Shown here: positions 47,335 through 54,965 of the stretch, piece by piece | How positions within the stretch are numbered: position 1 is the first letter of the stretch | How the letters are laid out: each line of letters begins with the position of its first letter | Virus record (IMG/VR): IMGVR_UViG_3300036832_000602 | Span: 1-54,965 of that record | Length of the DNA stretch: 54,965 nucleotides | DNA from: a virus | Reading direction: 5' to 3' (one strand) | The notes under the pieces: generated by a model | The model's input: only the letters and a program-made list of their open reading frames with translations | Told to the model about the DNA's origin: nothing | Databases searched by the model: none | Translations under genes and position numbers: made by a program

Positions 47335-49557
47335 TTGCCCATTGTAGTCCCACACTCAGAAGATGCGTCAAACAAGCGAGAGACCTTCTTCAGGGTGATC
47401 TTCGACAAGGTCCAAGTCGAGGGGCGCGAGAGGTTCGTCTGCATAGCCCGTAAGGCACAGGGCCGCAACGGCAGGTTCCAAGAGCACTTCTTCCGGTGGC
47501 CACTGGAACTGGACGCTCTAACACGCTACGTGGACGAAGGTGTCGCCGGACACAACGTTTACTTTGCCCCGATGCTCTTCGACGGGCCAACACGTACGAA
47601 GGAACACTGCGTTTCGTGCCCGGTGGTGTGGGCAGACCTCGACACCTGCGATCCATCGAACCTCCTCGTGCCGGCGTCGGTGTCGATCGAGTCAAGCTCA
47701 GGCCGCTGGCAAGCCCTGTGGATATTCAACCAGGAGGAGGACCCAGGGGAGGTCGAGGACCTCGCTCGCAAGATCGCCTACGCGCACTCCGAGGAGGGCG
47801 CCGACAAAAGCGGCTGGGACCTCACCCAGCTACTGCGGGTGCCGTTCACCTACAACTGGAAGTACGAACCTGCTTCCGTAGTGATGATCCGGTCGGCCAG
47901 TTCCGAGACGACACTCCGAGACATGGACGGGATCTACCCCAGCACCGAGAGCCATGAGCAGTCTTCCTGGCCGTTCCCCGAGGAGATACCGAACGCCCAA
48001 TGGGTATTGGAACAGCACGAGGCCCATATGCGGCCGCTGGTGTTCCGGCTCATCGAGGACGAGCCGGCGAACGACTGGTCGGGCGCCCTGTGGAACCTCG
48101 AGATGCTGCTGTGCGAGGAAGGGCTCAGTCGTGAGGAAGTGTTCGCCATCGCTTCCATTGCCGCCTGCAACAAGTATGCCCGCGACGGGCGCTCACAGCA
48201 TGCGCTGTGGGCCGAGGTCTGCAAGGCATGGTCTACTACCCACGAGCAAACCGGCATCATTCCCAGCGTTGAGGATGTTGCCAACCTCGAAGATCTGCTA
48301 AGCGATGAGAACATGCGGTCGGCTGAAGCCGACCACACCTTCATCGATGACTACATCGACTGGGGACAGGCCGCTTCAGACGCTGCCCCGGAGTACCACG
48401 AGGCCGGAGCATTCGTAGCCCTTAGCTCGATACTGTCGGGATACCTGCGCTTGATGACGTCGATCGGGCCGTTCCGATTCAACCTGTGGTTCATGCTGTT
48501 GGGTGACTCCACGCTCACCCGCAAGACCACCGCCATGAGGCTGTCTACCCAAATGGTGATGGACGTCGAGAAGGAAATAGTACTGGCGACAGATGGCTCA
48601 TGGGAGGGATTGCTCACAGGGATAAGCAAGCGCGACGGGAGAGCCACCCTCTACCGGTCCGACGAGTTCAGCGGCACGCTGGCGACGATGACGAAACGCG
48701 AGTACATGGTCGGGTCAACGGAGATGTTCACCCAGCTCTACGACGGTAGCTTTGTGAAGCGCCTGCTGCGCAAGGAAACGATAACGATCGATGAGCCGAT
48801 CTTCATCTTCTTCGTTGGTGGAATCCGGGAGCGCGTACAAAGCCTGCTAGGACCAGAGCATGTGACCTCCGGGTTCGTGGCGAGGTTCGTTCTCATCAAC
48901 GGGAACGTCGACATGAACAGGCTGCGCTCGATACATGCCTCGAACGCAGCCAGTGAGGCAAGTGAAGATCAAAGAATCGCATTGGTGAACCGCCTGCGCC
49001 AGATGCAGGAGCTGTATCGTAGTAACTTCACTGTCAGCTCGAACGGTAACCATGCTGTTGTGCAGAACAAACCCCATGTAACCCTGACCCAGGACGCTTG
49101 GGACCTGTACAACAGCCTCGAGATGAAGCTCATAAAAGCTGTCTATAACACTGCCAGCCAGGAAATGCTGCTTCCCACCATGGATCGGCTTGCTAAAGGT
49201 GGGTTGAAAGCGTCGGTGCTGATAGCAGCTAGCCGCATGAAGAGTGAACATGTGACGGTCGAGGAAGGAGACGTACTCAAGGCCTTCCAGTACATCAGCA
49301 AATGGAGGCAGAATGCCATCGAAGTGCTGGCAAATATAGGCGTGTCCGCTACCGAGAGACGCATCCAGCAAGTCGAGAGGGCCATCTACCGCAGGAGGAC
49401 AGGGCTATCCCGCAGCGAACTGATGCGGAACTTCCACCTAAACGCGTTCGAAGCGCAGTTGATCCTCGACACGCTGGTACAGCGCGGTCTGATCAAGCGC
49501 ACTCCTGGGAGGAGGGGGAGCATATCCGAGATGTGGTTCCCCACTCAGGACACATGA
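47335..49557 (+). CDS. Primase-helicase (AEP-like primase plus DUF3987-type ATPase)
   Basis: This protein has 740 aa from a TTG at 47,335 with AGTAGG upstream; no better start is visible, so the N-terminus is uncertain. The N-terminal part has VVWADLDTCDP (D101-x-D103) and SGRWQALWIF, as in archaeo-eukaryotic-type primases. The second half has LLGDSTLTRKTT (~388-399, Walker A-like), LYRSDEFSGTLATMTK (Walker B region) and a C-terminal winged-helix (RTGLSRSELMRNFHLNAFEAQLILDTLV). The layout matches replicative primase-helicases of phages and plasmids. It sits just upstream of the polymerase fusion. Confidence 0.82.
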   Translation: MPIVVPHSEDASNKRETFFRVIFDKVQVEGRERFVCIARKAQGRNGRFQEHFFRWPLELDALTRYVDEGVAGHNVYFAPMLFDGPTRTKEHCVSCPVVWADLDTCDPSNLLVPASVSIESSSGRWQALWIFNQEEDPGEVEDLARKIAYAHSEEGADKSGWDLTQLLRVPFTYNWKYEPASVVMIRSASSETTLRDMDGIYPSTESHEQSSWPFPEEIPNAQWVLEQHEAHMRPLVFRLIEDEPANDWSGALWNLEMLLCEEGLSREEVFAIASIAACNKYARDGRSQHALWAEVCKAWSTTHEQTGIIPSVEDVANLEDLLSDENMRSAEADHTFIDDYIDWGQAASDAAPEYHEAGAFVALSSILSGYLRLMTSIGPFRFNLWFMLLGDSTLTRKTTAMRLSTQMVMDVEKEIVLATDGSWEGLLTGISKRDGRATLYRSDEFSGTLATMTKREYMVGSTEMFTQLYDGSFVKRLLRKETITIDEPIFIFFVGGIRERVQSLLGPEHVTSGFVARFVLINGNVDMNRLRSIHASNAASEASEDQRIALVNRLRQMQELYRSNFTVSSNGNHAVVQNKPHVTLTQDAWDLYNSLEMKLIKAVYNTASQEMLLPTMDRLAKGGLKASVLIAASRMKSEHVTVEEGDVLKAFQYISKWRQNAIEVLANIGVSATERRIQQVERAIYRRRTGLSRSELMRNFHLNAFEAQLILDTLVQRGLIKRTPGRRGSISEMWFPTQDT

Positions 49558-49745
49558 TGGCCAGAGTCAAGCGCTGCGATCAGTGCGGCAACAGCATCTG
49601 CCTATCGTCCTCGGCTGACGACTTCTGCGATGCAGCCTGCTACATCCGCTGGCTGGTCGTCACGGGCCGGGTCACCCGACGTCGTGCCATCGGGTACGTG
49701 AAGTGCCGACTGCAAGGCCTGCCGACCGCCGCTCTCATACCGTGA
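49554..49745 (+). CDS. Small zinc-ribbon protein
   Basis: This protein has 63 aa from ATGATG overlapping the primase stop. RCDQCGNSICLSS and DDFCDAACYIRWLV give four or five Cys of a zinc ribbon, with a basic C-terminal tail (TRRRAIGYVKCRLQ). Coupled to the methyltransferase-polymerase by GTGA. May be a replication accessory. Confidence 0.7.
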   Translation: MMARVKRCDQCGNSICLSSSADDFCDAACYIRWLVVTGRVTRRRAIGYVKCRLQGLPTAALIP

Positions 49746-52700
49746 CCGCTACCTACATCGTCGGCGACGTGTTCCAGGGACTGGCAACCCTCGAGCCAGG
49801 GAGCGTTGACCTGGTCGTCACGAGTCCACCCTTCCTGGCTGTCCGCACCTACCTTCCGGTGGACGATCCTTTGAAGCACAAGGAGATCGGCTCCGAGCCG
49901 AACCCTGCCGTGTTCATCGACGTCATGCTCGACCTAGTCGAGGCCATCGCGCCGGCACTCGCCCCGCACGGATCGATGTGCCTGGAGTTTGGGGACACCT
50001 ACGCCGGCTCGAGCGGCACCAACGTCAGCGAGCGCCGCAAGATCGGCGCGCAGGAGCTGGCTACCGATGAGGAGTACAAGCAGATCTACGAGCGGGATAT
50101 CCCCTACCGGCGCGCCGGCTACCGCGAGTTCGCAACCTCCAGCTCCAAACCACGCACTGTCGAAGGCTGGCCGCTCGACAAGTCGAAGTGCATGATCCCT
50201 GAACTGATAGCCATCGCGCTCGCCTACGGCTTCAACCCGCTCACCGGCCGCACCACCGACCGCTGGCGTATCCGCAATCTCGTGACGTGGTGCCGACCCA
50301 ACCCTCCCATCGGAGCGGACGGCGACAAGTTCCGCCCAGCTTCCACCCGTATCATCGTTGCCACCAAGGCGAAGGACCGCTACTTCGACGGGTTCGGGGT
50401 ACGTGTGCCGTCCCTGACCCCGCCTCGAGAGGGCTACCCGGTGACCCCAGACCAGAAGATGGCAACGGCTACAGGGGGCTCCTGGCACATGGACCGCAGC
50501 GCCATGAACGGGGAAACCCGTCCCCTCTACGACTGGTGGGAGATCCCGACAGAGAGCTTCAAGGGCAGCCACTACGCCACCTATCCGCGCAGCCTGGTGG
50601 AACCGCTCATCGTAGCCATGTGCCCCGAGCGCGTCTGCGGCACCTGCGGACAGCCCAGCCTGCGGGTCATGGGGGATACGAAGTACCTGAACTCCCGCAA
50701 CGAGGAAGCCTCGTACCTCGCCATGAACGATTCCAAGGCGAGGATGGCCCCTGGTGTGAACCAGTTCAAGCACGACACCGTCCACCACATCGTGCAGGAG
50801 TCGGTCGGCTGGTCGGACTGCGGTCACGACAACTGGCGCCTCGGACGGGTGCTCGACCCTTTCGCCGGGTCCGGCACCACCCTCCTCGTCACCTGCGGAC
50901 TAGGACGTGAGAGCATTGGGATCGACCTCGACCACCGCAACCTCACCCTGGCGCAGAACCGCATCGGCATGTTCCTCCAGAACGTGATCGAGCTACCGCT
51001 GGACACGCCGCTGCCGCTTCAGACACCACAGGTAGAGCCTGAGCCTGTGGTGCAGGCGCCAGAACCGGTGGTGCTGGAGGTGCCAAAACCGACACCACAG
51101 CCCCAGCCAGCGGTCACCGAGCCGCTATGGAGGGAACTGCCGAAGCTCATCGAACTGCCAGACGAGTTCGAGGTAGTGCGCCGGCACCCGCTCGCCAAGT
51201 GCGAGGAGTGCCCGCTGGCGAACGAGCAATCGATCTTCGTGCCGTCCAAGCAGGTCGAGGACCCGCACATCGTCATCGTGGGTGAGGCTCCGGGCGCACA
51301 GGAAGCAAAGCACGGTATCCCGTTCGTCGGTCCGTCCGGCAAGATACTCGACGCAGTGCTAGCGGGTCAGCGGCTGCAGCGAAAAGAAGCCTTCATCACC
51401 AACGCCTGTCTATGCCGGCCGAAGGACAACGCCACGCCCACCGCCAAGGCCGTGCGGGCATGCGCGCCGCGCCTGCTCGAGGAAGTCACTGAGGCGACCA
51501 AGGGCGGCGCCCCGATTGTGGCTATGGGAAACGTGGCTGCCTCCGCCATCCTCGACTACAAGGTGTCCATCCTCGAGCACCGCATGGGGCTGCCGAAGGA
51601 ATCGCACCTCTACCCAGGCGTGCCGGTCATTCCGACCATCCACCCTGCCTACGCGCTACGCGTGCCCGAGGCGCTGCCGCTGCTGGTGGACGACATCGCC
51701 AAGATCAACGGCGACGTCGGCATGGGCTGGGAGGAACCGCAGTACCGTACCTTCGAGGTTGCACTGCAGGCCCGCCAGGCACTCCAGCAGCTACGCAAGC
51801 TGGCCCCAGCCTCGGTGGTGGTCGACATCGAGGTCGGCGCCGAGAAGGACGAGACGTTCATCCGGCCCGACAAGCTGCGGCTGCTCTGCGTGGGGCTGGC
51901 CTATGCCCCCGGCAAGGCGATCGTGATCGGTGAGCAGGCCCTGCACGACCTCGGTGTGCAGCACGAGCTATCAGCCCTACTGCGCTCATCGAGGGTGGTC
52001 GCGCACAACGGCAAGTTCGACCTCGCCGGCTTGAGACACATCACCACAGGGGCACGACTGGGCTTCGACACGATGCTAGCGAGCTACGTCTGCGACGAGC
52101 GGAAGGGTACCCACGGGCTGAAGTACCTGGCGATGGAACGGCTCGGTGCTCCAAACTACGCAACCCTGATCCACAAGTACATCTCCAGCAAAGGTGAAAA
52201 CTTCGCTCACGTTCCGACTGAAGTCCTGCACAAGTACAACGCTTACGATGTGGTGTGTACCTGGAGCCTCATGGAGTTGTACGAGGAACGGATGCGTCGG
52301 GAGGATCTGACCAAGGTACACGACATGCTCGTGCGCGGCTCGAACATGCTGCTCCCTGTGGAGCAGAAGGGACTGCGGGTCGACCTCGAGTACATGCACA
52401 AGCTCGACACCGAGTTCAGCGACCAGATCGAGGGCCTTGACCGCAGCATAAGGAAATGGGTGGAGAACGCCCGTTCTCCCCAGCAGATCACCAACGCCCT
52501 GCGCAAGCTGGGGATGAACGCGCCGTCCACCGGCATCGAGGTCCTGCAGAAGCTGGTTGAGACAGCAACCGGGCCGGCGCTCGAGTTCCTTACCCAGCTA
52601 ATGGAGCACCGACGCCTGTCCAAGCTGCACGGTACCTATGTGAAGGGCATTGAGGACCGACTCGAGAACGGTTACGTACACCCGACCTTCCTACTGCACG

Positions 52701-53461
52701 GCACCACGACCGGGCGTCTGTCATGCCGCAACCCAAACCTGCAGAACATCCCACGGGAATCGGCTATCAAGCGCATGTTCGTGCCTGACCCCGGCAAGGT
52801 GTTCGTGCAGGCCGACTACAAGGCCATTGAGTTGCGCGTGATCACCTGCGAGTCACGCGACGAGTATTTGAGGAGCATGTTTGCGGAGGATCGTGACATC
52901 CACTCGGAGGTGGCTGAGAGGTTCTTCGGGCCGGGCTTCACCAAGGAGCAGCGTGTCTGGGCTAAGGGCGTTGTATACGGACTCAGCTACGGACGTGAGG
53001 CGTACGCTCTCGGCCAGGCTGCCGGCATTCCGACAGCGGAGGCGCAGACCTACATCGACACGTTTCTGGGGATGATCCCCGGCGCCATGGCCTGGCGTGA
53101 CCGGATCGCTCACCAGGTACTCGAGACGGACCAGGACCTGACTACCGTCTACGGGCGCCACCGGCGCGTGCTGCTGCTCACCGACGAGAACAAGAAGGAC
53201 ACCTTGAAGGAGTCCTACGCCTTCATTCCACAGAGCACCGCCAGCGACATCTGCCTGTCGGCTGCGATCGAGCTACACGAGAAGCACGGACTCGACATCC
53301 GGCTTCTCGTACATGACTCGATCCTGGTCGAGACGGACGAGCCCGACGAGGTGGCGACGCTGATGCACGAGGTCATGCCGAGGGTCGCCGCCGAGACCTA
53401 CAGTTCCTTCGTCCCCTTCCCAGTTGAGACTGCAGTGGGCACGAACTGGTCGGAGGTGTAG
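49742..53461 (+). CDS. Four-domain DNA enzyme: DNA methyltransferase - uracil-DNA glycosylase - 3'-5' exonuclease - family A DNA polymerase
   Basis: This protein has 1239 aa from GTG 49,742 (GTGA overlap). (1) Beta-class methyltransferase, ~1-420: SPPF at 28-31 (motif IV) before FAGSGTT at 374-380 (motif I), with a Cys insertion (CPERVCGTCG...SDCGH). (2) A Pro-rich linker (~420-470). (3) Family-4-like UDG, ~480-670: CEEC at 487-490, GEAPG at 514-518, CLCRP and RACAPR Cys for Fe-S, and HPAYALR at 634. (4) Exonuclease: VVVDIEVGAE (D695, E697), AHNGKFDLAG, YNAYDVV. (5) Pol A: DYKAIELR (1025), R1071...K1075...Y1079...YG, and HDS (H1191, D1192). All motifs look intact. Tyr1079 is at the Pol I 762 position. 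The frame is unbroken throughout, so this is a fusion, not a cluster of separate genes. Confidence 0.9.
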   Translation: MTATYIVGDVFQGLATLEPGSVDLVVTSPPFLAVRTYLPVDDPLKHKEIGSEPNPAVFIDVMLDLVEAIAPALAPHGSMCLEFGDTYAGSSGTNVSERRKIGAQELATDEEYKQIYERDIPYRRAGYREFATSSSKPRTVEGWPLDKSKCMIPELIAIALAYGFNPLTGRTTDRWRIRNLVTWCRPNPPIGADGDKFRPASTRIIVATKAKDRYFDGFGVRVPSLTPPREGYPVTPDQKMATATGGSWHMDRSAMNGETRPLYDWWEIPTESFKGSHYATYPRSLVEPLIVAMCPERVCGTCGQPSLRVMGDTKYLNSRNEEASYLAMNDSKARMAPGVNQFKHDTVHHIVQESVGWSDCGHDNWRLGRVLDPFAGSGTTLLVTCGLGRESIGIDLDHRNLTLAQNRIGMFLQNVIELPLDTPLPLQTPQVEPEPVVQAPEPVVLEVPKPTPQPQPAVTEPLWRELPKLIELPDEFEVVRRHPLAKCEECPLANEQSIFVPSKQVEDPHIVIVGEAPGAQEAKHGIPFVGPSGKILDAVLAGQRLQRKEAFITNACLCRPKDNATPTAKAVRACAPRLLEEVTEATKGGAPIVAMGNVAASAILDYKVSILEHRMGLPKESHLYPGVPVIPTIHPAYALRVPEALPLLVDDIAKINGDVGMGWEEPQYRTFEVALQARQALQQLRKLAPASVVVDIEVGAEKDETFIRPDKLRLLCVGLAYAPGKAIVIGEQALHDLGVQHELSALLRSSRVVAHNGKFDLAGLRHITTGARLGFDTMLASYVCDERKGTHGLKYLAMERLGAPNYATLIHKYISSKGENFAHVPTEVLHKYNAYDVVCTWSLMELYEERMRREDLTKVHDMLVRGSNMLLPVEQKGLRVDLEYMHKLDTEFSDQIEGLDRSIRKWVENARSPQQITNALRKLGMNAPSTGIEVLQKLVETATGPALEFLTQLMEHRRLSKLHGTYVKGIEDRLENGYVHPTFLLHGTTTGRLSCRNPNLQNIPRESAIKRMFVPDPGKVFVQADYKAIELRVITCESRDEYLRSMFAEDRDIHSEVAERFFGPGFTKEQRVWAKGVVYGLSYGREAYALGQAAGIPTAEAQTYIDTFLGMIPGAMAWRDRIAHQVLETDQDLTTVYGRHRRVLLLTDENKKDTLKESYAFIPQSTASDICLSAAIELHEKHGLDIRLLVHDSILVETDEPDEVATLMHEVMPRVAAETYSSFVPFPVETAVGTNWSEV

Positions 53462-53526
53462 GATCATGACGTTCACGGTACCGGCGACCTTCTGGTCTAG
53501 CCCGTTAGGTGACGAATGACCGGCGT

Positions 53527-53847
53527 ATGTCACCTCTCCAATCGGTCGGGGCAACTAGTCCGCTGGGATCGGGCAAGAGCCGGTTATATCCCATGAAACC
53601 ATCCGATGCTGTCAAGCGCGGACTCTGCCCGAGCTGTCTCGGGAAGGGGACCGTCACGGTCCTCGTGCCATACGAGGACGACGCTGCCGAGTGCTTGACC
53701 TGCGCGGGTACCGGCATGTTCCCGGTCCGCTGCACCCGCTGCGACGGCGAGCTGCACCTGAACGTGATGAGTGACTGGGTGCACGTCGATTACGACCAGC
53801 ACAACCACATACCGCGGCTACCACCAAAGGCAGAGCCGCTCTCCTAG
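53527..53847 (+). CDS. DnaJ-type zinc-finger protein
   Basis: This protein has 106 aa from ATG 53,527; a GTG at 53,509 or an ATG at 53,593 are alternatives, and no start has a good ribosome site. CPSCLGKGTVTV, ECLTCAGTGMFPVRCTRC are three CxxC knuckles of the DnaJ-type cysteine-rich finger, probably binding zinc. It lies between the polymerase and the RuvC-like gene. Unknown partner. A 17-codon frame (53,466-53,519) between it and the polymerase is too short to call. Confidence 0.65.
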   Translation: MSPLQSVGATSPLGSGKSRLYPMKPSDAVKRGLCPSCLGKGTVTVLVPYEDDAAECLTCAGTGMFPVRCTRCDGELHLNVMSDWVHVDYDQHNHIPRLPPKAEPLS

Positions 53848-53848
53848 C

Positions 53849-54313
53849 GTGTACTGCGTCGCGCTCGACCCAGGTGGCACCACAGGGGTAGCCACCGTCC
53901 CGAATGCCGACGAGCCGTGGGTGATCGAGCCGCGCCAGTTCGAGGGCGAGCACCACGCTACCCTGCTGAGCTACCTGGAGTTCAGCCGACCGGAGACGAT
54001 CATCGCAGAATCCTTTTACCGCACGGCCAACGAGGCGGCGCGGCTGGCGTCGAGCGAGATCATCGGCGTCGTCAAGGCGTATGCGCAGGCGACGGCTACT
54101 CCTGTGGTCTGGCAGTCCCCCTCCACAGGGAAGGGCTTCTGGTCCGATCTCCGGCTCAAGAAGTGCGGGCTCTATGTCGTCGGCAAGCCGCACGCTCGCG
54201 ACGCGATCCGACACTACGCCTACTGGCGCACCTTCACGCTGAAGGATTCCTCACTCCTGGCGAAGACAGGGGAGAGCGGCCCCGAAGGGCCGCACCCCTT
54301 TCTTGACGACTAG
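53849..54313 (+). CDS. RuvC-like Holliday-junction resolvase
   Basis: This protein has 154 aa from GTG 53,849. An RNase H-like fold with VALDPGGTTGVAT (D7), IIAESFYRTANEAARLASSEIIGVVKAYA (E54) and HARDAIRHYAYW (D118) gives the acidic triad of RuvC-type nucleases. It probably cuts branched replication or recombination intermediates before packaging. Its last codons contain the hairpin at 54,270-54,296, and it converges on the transglycosylase gene, with a 4-bp overlap of their 3' ends. Confidence 0.82.
   Translation: MYCVALDPGGTTGVATVPNADEPWVIEPRQFEGEHHATLLSYLEFSRPETIIAESFYRTANEAARLASSEIIGVVKAYAQATATPVVWQSPSTGKGFWSDLRLKKCGLYVVGKPHARDAIRHYAYWRTFTLKDSSLLAKTGESGPEGPHPFLDD
54270..54296 (-). terminator. 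Repeated UUCG stem-loop, copy 3
   Basis: GCGGCCC and GGGCCGC close UUCG on the minus strand, ~15 bp after the leftward stop at 54,310. The same bases encode the end of the RuvC-like protein (GESGPEGPHP) on the plus strand, so a rightward terminator here would cut that message short. The leftward role is therefore more likely. Confidence 0.6.
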
Positions 54314-54954
54314 CAGCCGTCCTGCCAGGCAGGGTACAGACCGCCCTGCTGGTCGTACAGGGTCCAGAACGCATTGAGCTGCGTCTGCCACGAGTACATC
54401 GTGGCGGGAGCAGCCAGCCCGGTCACGTTCGTCCACGTCGTCGGCTCGAACTGGAAGTAGCCGCCGCCGTCGCCGCCGGGGTTGTTGGTGCCTCCTGACT
54501 CGACCCCGAGGATGCAGCCCACCGGCCACGGCTGGCTCGACGGGGCGACGTAGGGGTCACCGTACCCATAGCTCGCCGCCGCCGCGGTGGTCGTCGTGAC
54601 CGGCGCCACGTAGACGTAGGGCTGCGTCGTGGTCGTGACAGGCGGCACGTACGGCTGCGTGGTCGTTGTCGTTGACTCGTATAGTTGCCATGCCTTGAGC
54701 TGTGCAGCAGCCCTCGCTTCGGCGAGGCTTCGTTTGGTTGCGAGAAACCGTTTCCGTAGAAGGAAGCGGTGCCTTTGCTGCCAGTGCTCGGTCGGGAGTG
54801 TGCTCGTCGGATAGACCCCGGCGAGCCACACTCTCGGCGTCGGCGGCGAGTGAATCCTTGTCTGAAGGTCAGGGCTTGATAAAGCGACTGCCGGCACCCA
54901 GGCCGGCAGAGAAAGCGCTGTAAGAGCGCCTATGGCTATGGCTAAGCGTTTCAT
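54310..54954 (-). CDS. Secreted transglycosylase/lysozyme-like protein (right copy, complete)
   Basis: This protein has 214 aa from ATG 54,954; a GTG at 54,963 would add MRR. The signal peptide (MKRLAIAIGALTALSLPAW...) is followed by a Lys/Arg/Ala-rich helix, a Thr/Pro/Val repeat linker (TTTTQPYVPPVTTTTQPYV), and a C-terminal lysozyme-fold domain: GCILGVESGGTNN (catalytic Glu candidate), GGYFQFEPTTW, then WQTQLNAFWTLYDQQGG. This layout is close to actinobacterial Rpf-like/transglycosylase domains that cut peptidoglycan from outside. Its place after the Tat genes suggests a role in envelope breaching or lysis. The start is duplicated at 1-142. Confidence 0.8.
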   Translation of the reverse strand: MKRLAIAIGALTALSLPAWVPAVALSSPDLQTRIHSPPTPRVWLAGVYPTSTLPTEHWQQRHRFLLRKRFLATKRSLAEARAAAQLKAWQLYESTTTTTQPYVPPVTTTTQPYVYVAPVTTTTAAAASYGYGDPYVAPSSQPWPVGCILGVESGGTNNPGGDGGGYFQFEPTTWTNVTGLAAPATMYSWQTQLNAFWTLYDQQGGLYPAWQDGC

Positions 54955-54965
54955 TCGTCTCACTC
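54813..54965. repeat. Terminal direct repeat, right copy
   Basis: Copy of bases 1-153: 126 identical bases, then clustered substitutions that reorder two residues of the signal peptide (LAIA versus IALA) while keeping frame and start codon. The substitutions suggest mixed phage variants rather than a clean physical repeat. Confidence 0.9.

Noticed and set aside
53466-53519. 17-codon frame after the polymerase
   Set aside because: It has no ribosome site or recognisable feature; too short to claim as a gene.
1-54965. Integrase, excisionase, partition system, tRNA genes
   Set aside because: None recognised by motif on either strand; absence is only as reliable as reading by eye.

Overview
This window is an essentially complete genome of a tailed, siphovirus-type bacteriophage. 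The first ~153 bases recur at the end (126 bases identical, then a few clustered differences), so the contig closes on itself with a unit length of about 54,812 bp. The host is probably a high-GC actinobacterium. Evidence for this is the GC-rich coding, frequent GTG starts, a DUF2510-like WYPNPDG...WWDG motif, and three twin-arginine (Tat) leader proteins of a style I associate with Acidimicrobiia-like bacteria; the exact host is inference. No integrase, excisionase, partition gene or tRNA was recognised. The polymerase carries Tyr at the position equivalent to E. coli Pol I residue 762, which fits a virulent lifestyle.

Left arm (29.7 kb down to 0.3 kb, all leftward): small terminase candidate, large terminase, portal, a small membrane protein, HNH endonuclease, a large Pro/Gly-rich head-associated protein, two small structural proteins, capsid protease/scaffold, decoration protein, HK97-type major capsid protein, connector and neck genes, tail tube, two overlapping tail-assembly-chaperone frames, a 1389-aa tape measure with ~46-residue repeats, distal tail protein, a tandem array of four MTRY-start fibre paralogs (interrupted by a second HNH gene), a Gp37-like hub, a histone-H1-like basic protein, an acidic 38-aa protein, amidase endolysin, holin candidate, a PPIY-repeat proline-rich protein, three Tat-leader secreted proteins, and a secreted transglycosylase-like protein that spans the contig ends. 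Most junctions are ATGA, GTGA or TGATG overlaps, so the arm is translated as a coupled operon. A UUCG-loop hairpin recurs after three leftward genes.

Control region (29.7-37.6 kb): 869 bp without a convincing gene (29,699-30,567) hold direct repeats and dyads and are an origin/packaging/late-control candidate. Around it lie short early genes on both strands. Eight of the transcription units start with a near-consensus promoter (TTGACA, 16-18 bp, TATAnT) whose spacer carries the same near-palindrome GGTA(G/C)TA(A/C)C, and most share an A/G-rich leader with ACGGAAA-type motifs. One of these promoters starts a ~155-nt structured RNA (34,426-34,580, closed by a 17-bp helix) ahead of an ArdC-like antirestriction gene.

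Right arm (31.9-54.3 kb, rightward): small regulators and zinc-finger proteins, then a DNA metabolism block: HARP-like/J-like small protein, SWIM zinc-finger protein, SNF2 helicase, HNH, Cas4/RecB-like nuclease, Sak4-like RecA-fold ATPase with an SSB-like partner, primase-helicase, and a 1239-aa polypeptide joining a beta-class DNA methyltransferase, a family-4-like uracil-DNA glycosylase, a 3'-5' exonuclease and an A-family DNA polymerase. A zinc-finger protein and a RuvC-like resolvase end the arm, converging on the transglycosylase gene. The four-domain polymerase, the embedded-operator promoter family and the structured RNA are the most novel-looking elements.
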